Below, one piece after another: positions 1 to 7,991 of a DNA stretch of 64,000 nt (its first letter is position 1; each line of letters opens with the position of its first letter). Made by a program: the position numbers and the translations under genes. Source of the DNA: CAVUWL01 sp963787415 (GTDB taxonomy: Bacteria; Actinomycetota; Thermoleophilia; Solirubrobacterales; 70-9); assembly GCA_963787415.1 (NCBI GenBank), contig CAWBCO010000001.1:124001-188000 (forward strand). Direction: 5' to 3'. The notes below the pieces were generated by a model. The model was not told the DNA's origin. It saw only the letters and a list, made by a program, of their open reading frames with translations, and searched no databases.

Positions 1-198
1 GTCCCACAAATCATCAAAGAGCGCCTCGAACTCCACATCGGAAAGCTGGGAGGTCCACTCTGCGCCCTGGCGGGCAGCGCCGCTCAGGAAGGCCCGCGCA
101 AGGCTCTCCGCGGACGGACCCCGCTCGATGTCACAGCAGCGCTTCGCCTTGCGACCGGAGCCGCAAGGACAGGGCTCGTTGCGCCCGACCTTCGCCAC
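1..198 (-). CDS. SEC-C motif protein, N-terminal part (runs off the window)
   Basis: Sixty-six residues are visible, from a GTG start at 198 to the window edge with no stop. Residues 5-22 carry a SEC-C zinc motif: Asn-Glu-Pro-Cys-Pro-Cys-Gly-Ser-Gly followed by a basic stretch and Cys-Cys. This metal-binding module is known from the SecA C-terminus and from many stand-alone proteins where it mediates metal or protein contacts. The downstream part is acidic (SDVEFEALFDDL) and gives no further domain. In-frame stop TAA lies at 241-243, so GTG 198 is the only sensible start, although no strong Shine-Dalgarno sequence precedes it. The motif is certain; the full protein function is unknown. Confidence 0.72.
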   Translation of the reverse strand, partial: MAKVGRNEPCPCGSGRKAKRCCDIERGPSAESLARAFLSGAARQGAEWTSQLSDVEFEALFDDLWD

Positions 199-576
199 GG
201 GTAAATCGTCTCGAAGGCTCCGGTCGGAACCACCGTTCAGTTACCGCTCGAACTTACGGACGCGTCTACTAGCCCGGGGATGGACAGGCCAAAATCCGGC
301 CTTCAGATCGAGTAAGGAATCGAGCGTTTTGTGATCGGATCTCGGGTCCGGTGCTGGCTCGAATCTCGGGCTTTGCCAGCGACGCTTGGCAAGACAGTCA
401 AAACGGGCGTGAGCCTGATCGGTGCGGGTGATTGTGCCAACGGGAGCTGGCGTGCACCCCGAGTGCGCCCGGGGCGTTGGATCGTCAAGATCAACCCCAG
501 AGAAAAACCGGGTTCAGGGTGGCGATTTTGGCAAGCAGCGCTTTTGCACCGGACCTGGCTGTCGCAAGGATTGAAC
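199..576. other. Intergenic region with one copy of a dispersed 24-bp repeat
   Basis: No convincing gene. The stretch separates the divergent SEC-C gene and the MFS gene. It carries repeat copy A at 250-273. Open frames here have arginine/proline-rich compositions typical of non-coding high-GC sequence. Confidence 0.5.
250..273 (+). repeat. Dispersed 24-bp repeat, copy A
   Basis: Core TTACGGACGCGTCTA preceded by GAAC and followed by CTAGC. Copy B (16409-16432, minus strand) differs at two positions and copy C (17174-17196) is a further diverged relative. All three are intergenic. The function is unknown; a promoter or operator element and a mobile-element end are both possible. Confidence 0.6.
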
Positions 577-2013
577 TTGACTGCCACAGACCGTACCCAT
601 CCAAACGTCACGCTCGGCGTGCTCGCTCTTGGCGGTTTGGCCTACGCGATGCTCAGCTCTCTGGTTGTCCCGGCGCTGCCGACGATGCAGCACGAGCTGC
701 ACACGACCGAGACCGGGATCACCTGGCTGCTCACCGGCTACCTGCTGGCCGCCTCGGTCGGGACTTCGATCCTGGGACGGCTGGGCGATATGTATGGCAA
801 GGAGCGCCTCTTGCTGTGGACGCTTGTGATTCTCGCCTTCGGCACCCTTTTGGGCGCACTGTCGAGTGCGTTGATACCGATCATCGTCGCCCGCTTCATT
901 CAGGGCGCCGCTGGGGGGATCTTCCCGCTGGCGTTTGGAATAGTTCGCGATGAGTTTCCGCGCGAGAAGGTCGCGGGCGGAATCGGCCTGCTCTCGGCGA
1001 TCCTTGGCGTCGGCGGTGGGGTGGGGATTGTTCTCTCGGGGGTGATCCTCGAGCACCTCAACTACCACTGGCTATTCTGGATCCCACTCGCCCTGATCCT
1101 GATCGCCGCATTTGCGACCTGGCGCTTGGTACCCGAATCCCCGGTTCGCGTTCCCGGTCGCGTTAACTGGCTTGCCGCAGCGCTGATGACGGTCGGCCTC
1201 TCAGCGCTGCTGCTGGCGATTAGCGAGACTACGACCTGGGGTTGGGGGTCGACGAAGACATTGATGCTGATTGCCGTCGGGACTGCCTTCACGCTCGCCT
1301 GGATCATGGTGGAGGTGCGTGCCAGTGAACCGTTGATCGATATGGCGATGATGCGCGTGCGGGGCGTTTGGACGACAAACGCCGCCGCCTTCCTCCTCGG
1401 AGCGGGGCTTTATGCCTCCTTCATCGTTTTTCCTCAGTTCGCACAGCTCCCTACCAGCACCGGTTTTGGCTTCGGCGCCTCGGTCGTGGTCTCGGGGTTG
1501 TATCTGCTCCCTGCGACGATCGGAATGACAATTCTCGGCCTCAAAGCCGGTGCGATTTCAGCTCGATTTGGATCCCGTGCCGCGCTACTCGTGGGAACCT
1601 TGTTCGCGATGGCGTCCTTCGCTTTGCTGGCACTTGCCCATGCTCATCCCTATCAGTTGCTGGTCGCCGCCGCGTTACTCGGGGTGGGTATCGGACTCGC
1701 CTTTGCGGCACTTGGCAACCTCATAGTTCAGGCCGTGCCAAGCCACCAGACCGGTGTCGCCAGCGGCATGAATACCGTCATGCGAACCCTAGGCGGCGCC
1801 CTCGGCGGGCAGCTCTCCGCGACCTTCATCGCCGAGAACACGGCCCATGGCCTGCCGACGGTTACCGGCTTTACCGAGACTTTCCTGATGGCAACTGGAT
1901 TCCTGGTGCTCTGCTTTGGTGCCGGCTTGATGGTGCCCAGGGTGCTTGCCGGGGCGACGACAGACGACGATCGCAGCGAGGAGCCGGTTAGCGCCGAAGG
2001 CGCTCAGGCCTGA
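577..2013 (+). CDS. MFS drug exporter, DHA2 (EmrB/QacA) family
   Basis: Proton-driven drug/metabolite antiporter of the inner membrane. The 478-residue product is almost entirely hydrophobic, with about 14 predicted membrane segments as expected for DHA2. The signature loop between helices 2 and 3 (GRLGDMYGKERLL) is present, as is a helix 4-5 motif around 'RFIQGAAGG'. The frame is open further upstream, but the extension is Arg/Pro-rich and lacks membrane character. I chose TTG 577 because AAGGA at 566-570 lies six bases upstream. The substrate is not predictable. No regulator is adjacent. It is convergent with the ABC exporter genes. Confidence 0.85.
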   Translation: MTATDRTHPNVTLGVLALGGLAYAMLSSLVVPALPTMQHELHTTETGITWLLTGYLLAASVGTSILGRLGDMYGKERLLLWTLVILAFGTLLGALSSALIPIIVARFIQGAAGGIFPLAFGIVRDEFPREKVAGGIGLLSAILGVGGGVGIVLSGVILEHLNYHWLFWIPLALILIAAFATWRLVPESPVRVPGRVNWLAAALMTVGLSALLLAISETTTWGWGSTKTLMLIAVGTAFTLAWIMVEVRASEPLIDMAMMRVRGVWTTNAAAFLLGAGLYASFIVFPQFAQLPTSTGFGFGASVVVSGLYLLPATIGMTILGLKAGAISARFGSRAALLVGTLFAMASFALLALAHAHPYQLLVAAALLGVGIGLAFAALGNLIVQAVPSHQTGVASGMNTVMRTLGGALGGQLSATFIAENTAHGLPTVTGFTETFLMATGFLVLCFGAGLMVPRVLAGATTDDDRSEEPVSAEGAQA

Positions 2014-2285
2014 TCAGACTGCCGCGCCCGCGACATTCCGCCAGGCTCTTGGGAGGACGGTCGGGCGCGGTTGCTCCCTGAGGCGCCGACGTACCGGTGG
2101 TACTTCATGCCGAGATGCTGCTCCTTTCATCTCACCTTCTTGGTGCCCGGAATCGCTTCGGTTGATCGCTGCTGCGATCGCTGTGAGGCGGGAACGCCGG
2201 GGTTTGAGTGACCGGATCTTGTGTCCGCGTCCCGGCACGCCGCCTGCGCTCGCCGGCATTTTTCCTCAAGCGGGATTGGAGGAGC
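2014..2285. terminator. Region between convergent genes with a 9-bp inverted repeat
   Basis: CCGCGCCCG at 2022-2030 and CGGGCGCGG at 2062-2070 form a perfect 9-bp inverted repeat with a 31-base loop just after the MFS stop. The MFS gene itself ends in a small GCGCC/GGCGC hairpin. Either may act as a transcription stop between the convergent units, but there is no T-run. No gene is supported. Confidence 0.3.
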
Positions 2286-3068
2286 TCAGGTGTCCATCTT
2301 GCAAGTACGCCATGCCCCGAGTGAGAGAAAAAGGGCGAGCCAGGCCAGGAGGACCCCAAGCGCCAGCCCCGCAGACATCATCACGGTCGAACCGTGCATG
2401 TCACCGAGGCTAACCGGACTGAAGTGGACCAGCGCTTGGCTCAGGATCCCCCGTCGCGAACCGCCCAACGAGGTTATGTTGGCAAGAATCGGGCTGGCCA
2501 CAAGCTGCCAGCCGATCAACACGGTGAGTGAGACCGTGCGGGAGGCGGTCAGCGAGGCGAAGCCGACCGCCACCGTGCACACCACCCCGGTCGAGAGCAG
2601 GGAGAAGCCAAGGCCCTTGATCAAGAGGCTCAGATCAGGCGTGGTCGAACCGGCGGCGAAGACCAGGGTTCCGATCACAATCAGCGCGTAGCCAGCACCG
2701 CACACCAGCCAGGTCAACCCAAGCGCAGCGGGCACGCGGGAGGCAAAGAGCGCAGCTCGAGAGCGGCCGGTGACAACCAGGTCGCGGAAGACGCCGGAGG
2801 CCACGTCTCCGGCGCCCGCCTCGACGCCGATCAGGATCGCCGCGAGCGGACCGAAGAAGACGACCAGCAGGCGCAGCGCATCGGGGTAGGCGCCGAGCCC
2901 GCCCGCCGGCGCGTATTTAGTCGGATCGGAGGAGTGCTGGATCGCTCGCACCAGGTAAAAGATCAAAAGCGGTCCAAGGGTAAGGACGAGTGCCCAGATC
3001 ATCGTCCCGCGCCTCTTGCGCAACTTGAGCAGGTCGGCCCCCGTCATTTGCAGCCCGATCGCGGTCAT
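2286..3068 (-). CDS. ABC-2 type exporter, permease subunit
   Basis: Membrane half of an ABC-2 exporter. The 260-residue protein begins with a cytoplasmic 'LLKLRKRRGTMIWALVL' segment, typical of ABC-2 permeases, and has about six hydrophobic segments. Its ATG overlaps the stop of the upstream ATPase gene by four bases (ATGA at 3065-3068), so the two are translationally coupled and form one transporter. The substrate is unknown. Family members of this simple two-gene type commonly export antibiotics, lipids or glycans. Confidence 0.85.
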   Translation of the reverse strand: MTAIGLQMTGADLLKLRKRRGTMIWALVLTLGPLLIFYLVRAIQHSSDPTKYAPAGGLGAYPDALRLLVVFFGPLAAILIGVEAGAGDVASGVFRDLVVTGRSRAALFASRVPAALGLTWLVCGAGYALIVIGTLVFAAGSTTPDLSLLIKGLGFSLLSTGVVCTVAVGFASLTASRTVSLTVLIGWQLVASPILANITSLGGSRRGILSQALVHFSPVSLGDMHGSTVMMSAGLALGVLLAWLALFLSLGAWRTCKMDT

Positions 3069-4072
3069 GTCTTGACCTCGGCCGGTGTGGCGTTTGGATT
3101 GACCGAGTCCTCATCAAGGCGCGAGGTGACCTCCAGGAAGCGCTGCTCGAGACTCTGACGGGCCGGCTCAAGACGCATGACCCCAACGCCCGCAGCGACC
3201 AGCTGGGCATTCAGTGCCGCCGCCGTGCTTGGGTCACCGGCAAGCACGACGCGAAGTTCCTCGTCTGAGGTGTGAGCTTCACGCACCAGCTCGCTGGCGC
3301 TCAGCGTTTGAAGGGCAAGCTCTGAGTCGTCAACCTCGAGGATCAGCTCACGGCGACCTCCTCCTGAGGCCAGATCAGAAATCGAGCCCTGGGTGACGAT
3401 CTTGCCGCGATCGACAATCGCCGCAGCATCGCAGGTCTTTTCCACCTCATCGAGCAAGTGGGAGGACAGAAACACAGTTCTGCCCTCCTGCTCGACCATT
3501 GTGCGGATCATCAGGCGGAACTCCTGGATACCGGCAGGGTCCAGTCCGTTTGTCGGCTCATCGAGAATCAGAAGCTTGGGGTCGGCGAGCAGGCAGCGCG
3601 CTACGCCGAGGCGCTGCCGCATTCCCAGTGAGTACTTCTTTACCTTCTCGCCGCCGCGCTCGGCAAGCCCCACCCGAGCAAGCGCCGGATCGATACGGCC
3701 ATGAGCCTCTGACCCTCGCGCGGCAGCGATGATCAGCAGGTTCTCGCGGCCGCTGAGCTGTCGATGAAATCTTGGCTCCTCGACAATCGCACCGACAGAT
3801 TGGAGCGCCACATTGCGCTCAGCCGGCACCTGATGACCGAGCAGCCTGATGCTTCCGGCGTTGGCGCGTGTGAGCCCGAGCAGCGTACGAATTAGCGTCG
3901 TCTTGCCCGCTCCGTTGGGCCCCAGGAAGCCGAAGGCCACACCAGCCGGCACCAATAGATCGACCGAATCAAGGGCCGTGCGGTCTCCGAAGCGCTTGGT
4001 CAGAGCGTGGGTTTGGATCGCCGGGGCAATCGCGCTGGGGTCGAAGGGGTGTGGGCTAGCTGCGGCGTGCAT
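3065..4072 (-). CDS. ABC transporter ATP-binding protein
   Basis: ATPase of the two-gene exporter. The 335-residue product has Walker A (GPNGAGKTT), the Q-loop region, the signature 'YSLGMRQRLGVA', Walker B 'LLILDEPTNGLDP', and the switch histidine in 'FLSSHLLDEVE'. The C-terminal 100 residues form the accessory region common in drug and lantibiotic-type ABC ATPases. The frame stays open to 4240, but the added residues are not conserved-looking. I prefer ATG 4072, about 20 residues before the domain starts. No clear ribosome site is seen there, so the start is uncertain. It is coupled to the permease by the 4-bp overlap. Confidence 0.88.
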   Translation of the reverse strand: MHAAASPHPFDPSAIAPAIQTHALTKRFGDRTALDSVDLLVPAGVAFGFLGPNGAGKTTLIRTLLGLTRANAGSIRLLGHQVPAERNVALQSVGAIVEEPRFHRQLSGRENLLIIAAARGSEAHGRIDPALARVGLAERGGEKVKKYSLGMRQRLGVARCLLADPKLLILDEPTNGLDPAGIQEFRLMIRTMVEQEGRTVFLSSHLLDEVEKTCDAAAIVDRGKIVTQGSISDLASGGGRRELILEVDDSELALQTLSASELVREAHTSDEELRVVLAGDPSTAAALNAQLVAAGVGVMRLEPARQSLEQRFLEVTSRLDEDSVNPNATPAEVKT

Positions 4073-4269
4073 GGTGGGTGGTCGAGAGGGCGCCAATTTT
4101 CGCGCTGTTGTTTCCCAACGTCCGCCCTCGGCAGGGTTTGAGACAAGCATAGGGACCCTCGAGTCCCATGGTCGAGTCGCATCTGAGCGGCCTCCGAGGT
4201 CTCGTTGGGCGCCTTGAACAGAGCAATATGAGCGCTCCACAGTGAAGCCAGGTCCCGGTTCGGAGCTGA

Positions 4270-4500
4270 CTATTTCGGTCTGAGATCGTCCGCGGGATTG
4301 GGCTCGAGTGTGTGCTCGGCGTCAGTCGAGACGTCGTTTTCAGCAGGGACCGAATCCTCTCCGGAGAGGGAGGTTTTGAAGTGGCGGATCCCAGACCCAA
4401 GCGAGCGCGCGACCTCGGGGATTCGCTTCGGCCCGAGCACGAGTACCGCGATCACCAAGACAATGAGCAGATGGAAAGGGCTCTCAAGGCCGCTGAACAT
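4270..4500 (-). CDS. tatA: Twin-arginine translocase subunit TatA/TatE
   Basis: Pore-forming subunit of the Tat pathway, which exports folded proteins. The 76-residue product has the classic layout: an N-terminal membrane helix (PFHLLIVLVIAVLVLG), then the hinge 'PKRIPEVARSLGSGIRHFK' that starts the amphipathic helix, then an acidic disordered tail. ATG 4500 is preceded by GGAGGA at a spacing of about five, which decides the start over an upstream in-frame ATG at 4545. No tatB or tatC is next to it, as is common in Actinobacteria. Confidence 0.9.
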   Translation of the reverse strand: MFSGLESPFHLLIVLVIAVLVLGPKRIPEVARSLGSGIRHFKTSLSGEDSVPAENDVSTDAEHTLEPNPADDLRPK

Positions 4501-4650
4501 GATGTCCTCCGTATCCCCCATCGACTCGGGGGTTGCCCCCAGCATGGCAGATGGAGCCGGTCAGTTCGGCCCTACCCCTTGTTGAGCCGAGATCCTGGCG
4601 CCAGCTTGATCGCCCCCGGTCTGATTTTTCGCCTGGGTTGAGACCTCGAT

Positions 4651-4678
4651 TGCGTCTTTAGTTCCAACCTCTACACTG
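4651..4678 (+). promoter_or_regulatory. Candidate promoter of the riboswitch-controlled hydrolase
   Basis: TTGCGT at 4651-4656 and TACACT at 4673-4678, 16 bp apart, resemble a vegetative actinobacterial promoter. Transcription would begin near 4685, immediately before the riboswitch aptamer, which makes the position credible. Confidence 0.4.
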
Positions 4679-4689
4679 GCGCCGTTCCA

Positions 4690-4829
4690 GACAACCGAAA
4701 CGCCTAATCCCGAGCGCCCCAAGGCGCCACGGGAGCGGGGGAACCACGTTTTCGGGGCTAACCCACCTGAGCTAGGTGGGGGCGCAGGCTCCTTTCGCGC
4801 CAGCCCGACAGCTAACCCCGTAGGCCGAC
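4690..4829 (+). promoter_or_regulatory. ydaO/yuaA-type cyclic di-AMP riboswitch
   Basis: The leader contains the two hallmark blocks of this class. GGGAGCGGGGGAACCACG is at 4731-4748, followed by GGGGCTAAC at 4754-4762; CCGACAGCTAACCCCGTAGG is at 4805-4824. Between them is a P-stem of the form CCCACC...GGTGGG. The aptamer ends a few bases before AAGGAG (4831-4836), the ribosome site of the downstream cell-wall hydrolase. In Actinobacteria this RNA usually precedes NlpC/P60, Rpf or similar cell-wall enzymes and turns them off when c-di-AMP is high. Assignment is by motif recognition, not by a covariance search. Confidence 0.9.
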
Positions 4830-4842
4830 GAAGGAGATCGGT

Positions 4843-5469
4843 TTGCATCCATATAGGCACGGGCTCAGAGCAGGTCTAGCGACAGGCGCCGCCTTGGCGG
4901 CGCTGGTGGTTCCGGCGTTTGCGAGCGCTGCCCCGGGGGGTGGTCTGAGCCCTGCCCCAGAAGTCACCGAAGCCCCGACCCAATCAGCAGTGGGTTCCTG
5001 CGCACCTGAAAGCGGAGGCATGGCCAACTCCACGATTGGCTGCGGCGCCTTTGAAAAGGCCCGCCTGATCGATGGGGCCGCCGTCGCTGCCCCCGATGCC
5101 CCGCTGGCCGTGAAGGGGGTGATCGCCGCCGCCGATTCGATCCGCACCACCCCCTACATCTGGGGCGGTGGCCACGCCAACTGGCTCTCACGGGGCTACG
5201 ATTGCTCGGGCGCGGTCAGCTTTGCCCTGCACGGCGGGGGTTTCCTCAAGTCCCCCCTTGTTTCTGGAGAAATGACCCACTGGGGCAGCCCCGGAAAGGG
5301 TCGCTGGATCACCGTCTACGCCAATTCCGTCCATGCCTTTGCGGTGATTGACGGGCTGCGCTGGGACACGGTCGGAGACCCCAGCGGGGTCACCGGTCCC
5401 CGCTGGCATCCCTCGATGGCCGGCGACACGACGACGGGCTTTGTCGCGCGTCACCCGGCGGGTTACTGA
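4843..5469 (+). CDS. Secreted NlpC/P60-family peptidoglycan hydrolase
   Basis: Probable peptidoglycan endopeptidase acting outside the membrane. Residues 1-29 are a signal peptide (basic start, Ala/Leu core, 'ASAAP'). The catalytic domain follows at about residue 95: 'YIWGGGH' and then Asp-Cys-Ser-Gly with the nucleophilic Cys, and 'NSVHAFAVIDG' with the base His. The fold is the short NlpC/P60 core without SH3 or LysM binding modules. The start is TTG 4843, six bases after AAGGAG. The c-di-AMP riboswitch directly upstream implies control by this second messenger. Confidence 0.87.
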   Translation: MHPYRHGLRAGLATGAALAALVVPAFASAAPGGGLSPAPEVTEAPTQSAVGSCAPESGGMANSTIGCGAFEKARLIDGAAVAAPDAPLAVKGVIAAADSIRTTPYIWGGGHANWLSRGYDCSGAVSFALHGGGFLKSPLVSGEMTHWGSPGKGRWITVYANSVHAFAVIDGLRWDTVGDPSGVTGPRWHPSMAGDTTTGFVARHPAGY

Positions 5470-5490
5470 GTCTTCGCCGGGAGCAAGCCT

Positions 5491-6033
5491 CTATGGAGCG
5501 GCCGGCTTGCCTTGCGCGGTCAGCGCATGCCAGGTTCCCCCAAAGGAGGACACCCCGTTTCCAAGCGCCTCGCCGGGTTTCTTATCGCCGCTGTAGGTGT
5601 AGAGCGGAGAGCCTGCGTAGTCGACCTGCAGCTTGCCGTCGCTGCGTTTGATCGCGCCGAGTTGGGTGCCAAGCGCTTCTTTGCCGGCGACCGGAGCACT
5701 TCCGGTCAATATCAGCGGCGGCCAGGTCGCTTCGCAGGCTCCGACGCAGCGGGGATGAAAGGTATTTTTGGGATCCTTGCTGAACGCGTAGAGCGTTTGG
5801 CCTTGCGAGTCGACCAAGACCTTCGTCCCCAGACTCGGACTGCGCGTGCCAGTCGAGATCACTGTCACGTTGGGCTCGGGTGGGGCCTTTGATTCCGTAC
5901 TTCCAGCCCCACTGCCGGAGACCGAGGAGGACGCTCCGCTACTGGAGCTCGAACCGCAGCCAGATACCCCCAGTGCCGCAATGGCGCCGAACAAAGCTAT
6001 CGCGGTAAAAGTCTTGCCCATCGTTTCAACCAA
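5491..6033 (-). CDS. Lipoprotein with 'secreted repeat' (Lipoprotein_15, PF03640-like) domain
   Basis: Exported lipoprotein of unknown function. A signal peptide ends in the lipobox 'LGVSGC' at about residue 26, then comes a Ser/Gly linker and two copies of the repeat family recognised by 'GQTLYAFSKD...CVGACEATWPPL' and 'GSPLYTYSGDKKPGEALG'. These repeats are common in soil Actinobacteria and Proteobacteria. The start could be TTG 6033 (AGGAG about 12 bases upstream) or ATG 6021. It is convergent with the NlpC/P60 gene. Confidence 0.85.
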   Translation of the reverse strand: MVETMGKTFTAIALFGAIAALGVSGCGSSSSSGASSSVSGSGAGSTESKAPPEPNVTVISTGTRSPSLGTKVLVDSQGQTLYAFSKDPKNTFHPRCVGACEATWPPLILTGSAPVAGKEALGTQLGAIKRSDGKLQVDYAGSPLYTYSGDKKPGEALGNGVSSFGGTWHALTAQGKPAAP

Positions 6034-6155
6034 TCGATCTGGCCTCTCCTGTGATGAGGGCTGCCAGCAAACTAGGAGTTGGATCTAAACTTTAAATTAA
6101 GGGATGAGCCTGAGTGTGCAGGGGGCCAAGCTTGACCGACATCTACAATGCAGGC

Positions 6156-7964
6156 GTGACGTCGCGCCTCCGTGGCATCGCGGTCGTCTTGGCATTTTCC
6201 GGCGCGCTCTTCGGCGCCCATGCGATCGCGGCTCCGCCGACCGAATCGGCGGTGCCGACCTGCGACGGGCGCCAAGCGACGATTGTCGGCACCGATGGTC
6301 CCGACGTGCTTCATGGCACGCCAGGCAACGATGTGATCTGGGGCGGCGGCGGAAACGACGTGATCTACGGGTTGGGCGGCAATGACGTCATTTGCGGTGG
6401 CCCCGGCAATGACGTCATCCACGGCGGAGCGGGCAATGACCGCATATATGGAGGCCCCGGCAATGACGTCATCTACGGTGAAGCGGGCAATGACGTTCTA
6501 AACGGAGGGTCGGGGAGCAACATCATCTATGGCAGCCGTGGCGACGACGCCCTAAACGGCGGCTCCGGAAACGAAAACATCCTCTACGGAGGCTCTGGCG
6601 ATGACCGGCTCTACGGCGGCTCCGGAAACGAAAACATTCTCTTCGGTGGCCTAGGTATCGATCATCTGATCGGCGGCTCCGGCAATGGCAACATCCTTGA
6701 AGGCGGTTACGGCTGGGATTTCCTAAACGGCGGCTCTGGCCGTGAGGACACTGCCTCTTTCGCGGCGATGCCGCGCAGTGAAGAAACGCATAACGGCGTC
6801 CATGCCTCGCTAAAGACCGGCCTCGCCACCGGCGATGGCCACGACCGGATGCGTAATATCGCGAATCTGGAAGGCTCCGCATTTAACGACGTGCTGATCG
6901 GAGATCACGGCAACAATAGGCTCTACGGCGGCCCGGGAAACGACACTCTGATCGGCGGCGGGGGACGCGATGAACTGAACGGCGGTTCGGGCAGGGACCA
7001 CTGCCGGGACGCGCCAGCTTCGCGGCGCACGTCCTGTGGGCGTGAACGAAAGGCGCCGGGCGGTGCTCAGGTCTATTTTGAAGCTGGCATCGACCCATCG
7101 TCAAACGGTGTGGTGGTGGCAGGCAGCTCGGGCAACGACAACCTCTCGGCTAGCTTTGAACCAAGCAGCGACCAGCTCCTGATCACTGCCAAAAAAGACC
7201 TCACCGTTCATCCGGGCTGCATTCATCCCGGCGCCGCGCTTAATGAAGCGACGTGCGCCTTGGGCGACCTACCAAGGTGGCTGACGGTCGACCTCGGTAC
7301 GGGCAATGATCACTTTCAGGTTGTTGGCTCTCTTGTCGGCGTGGGGGAAGTTCGAGTCGATGGTGGACCCGGCAACGACGTTGTGCACGGCGGCCCCGAG
7401 GAAGACTTGCTCGAGGGTGGTCCGGGAGCTGATCGCCTCTACGGTGAAGCCGGGGCGGACTCTTTGGTCGGCGGTCCTGGCGGCCCCAATATCCTTGAAG
7501 GTGGTGCCGGGGCTGACCTACTTGCCCCCGGCCCGCCGTGTGAGGGAGGCAAGGTCATTGGCGGCTCCGGTCGCAACGACGTTTCCTTCACCGAGATCCC
7601 GATCCAGGCGGGCGTCCTCTACGCATCCCTGGCCCGCGGAATCGCCTACGTCAAAGGGGTACCCAACTGCCATCCGCTCCATATTTCCCAGGCACAGGAC
7701 CTCGAGGGCTCCTTCGGACCCGACATCCTGATCGGCACACACAGCGGCAACCACATCATCGGCTGGCCCGGCGCCGATCAAATCTTCGGCGATGGTGGGC
7801 CCGACGTGATCGACGCTCGTGACGGCGAACGCGATACCTCGATCCAGTGCGGCACCAAGGGTCACCCATCCGGACATGCGTTGATCGATCCCGTCGACCC
7901 TCGACCGCTCTACTGCCTGAAGATTACGTACGGACACCCTTTGGCTGGTCTTGCCAAGCTCTAA
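6156..7964 (+). CDS. Secreted RTX (hemolysin-type calcium-binding repeat) protein
   Basis: About 600 residues. A signal peptide (RGIAVVLAFSGALFGAHAIA) is followed by a dense array of nonapeptides of the GGxGNDxIx type around residues 45-200, a second short block near 260-295, an unrelated spacer, and further RTX blocks near 380-480 and 540-580. Such repeats fold into calcium-filled beta-rolls after secretion. No catalytic domain is recognisable, so it is more likely a structural surface or matrix protein than a toxin. Some early repeats are degenerate (SGNENILYGGSG, SGNGNILEGGYG). The start is uncertain: GTG 6156 begins directly at the signal peptide, while GTG 6114 is also in frame. Confidence 0.8.
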   Translation: MTSRLRGIAVVLAFSGALFGAHAIAAPPTESAVPTCDGRQATIVGTDGPDVLHGTPGNDVIWGGGGNDVIYGLGGNDVICGGPGNDVIHGGAGNDRIYGGPGNDVIYGEAGNDVLNGGSGSNIIYGSRGDDALNGGSGNENILYGGSGDDRLYGGSGNENILFGGLGIDHLIGGSGNGNILEGGYGWDFLNGGSGREDTASFAAMPRSEETHNGVHASLKTGLATGDGHDRMRNIANLEGSAFNDVLIGDHGNNRLYGGPGNDTLIGGGGRDELNGGSGRDHCRDAPASRRTSCGRERKAPGGAQVYFEAGIDPSSNGVVVAGSSGNDNLSASFEPSSDQLLITAKKDLTVHPGCIHPGAALNEATCALGDLPRWLTVDLGTGNDHFQVVGSLVGVGEVRVDGGPGNDVVHGGPEEDLLEGGPGADRLYGEAGADSLVGGPGGPNILEGGAGADLLAPGPPCEGGKVIGGSGRNDVSFTEIPIQAGVLYASLARGIAYVKGVPNCHPLHISQAQDLEGSFGPDILIGTHSGNHIIGWPGADQIFGDGGPDVIDARDGERDTSIQCGTKGHPSGHALIDPVDPRPLYCLKITYGHPLAGLAKL

Positions 7965-7991
7965 TACCGTGGGTCGGCGATCTCGCGCGGC

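Noticed and set aside
331..576. 80-residue N-terminal extension of the MFS exporter
   Set aside because: Lacks membrane character and conservation-like features; TTG 577 has a ribosome site at the right spacing.
303..611. Minus-strand open frame over the MFS gene start
   Set aside because: Arg/Pro-rich, overlaps the true N-terminus of the exporter and the intergenic repeat, no homology signs.
6380..6500. Repeated TGACGTCA palindromes
   Set aside because: They arise from the codons of the Gly-Asn-Asp-Val-Ile RTX repeats, not from operator sites.
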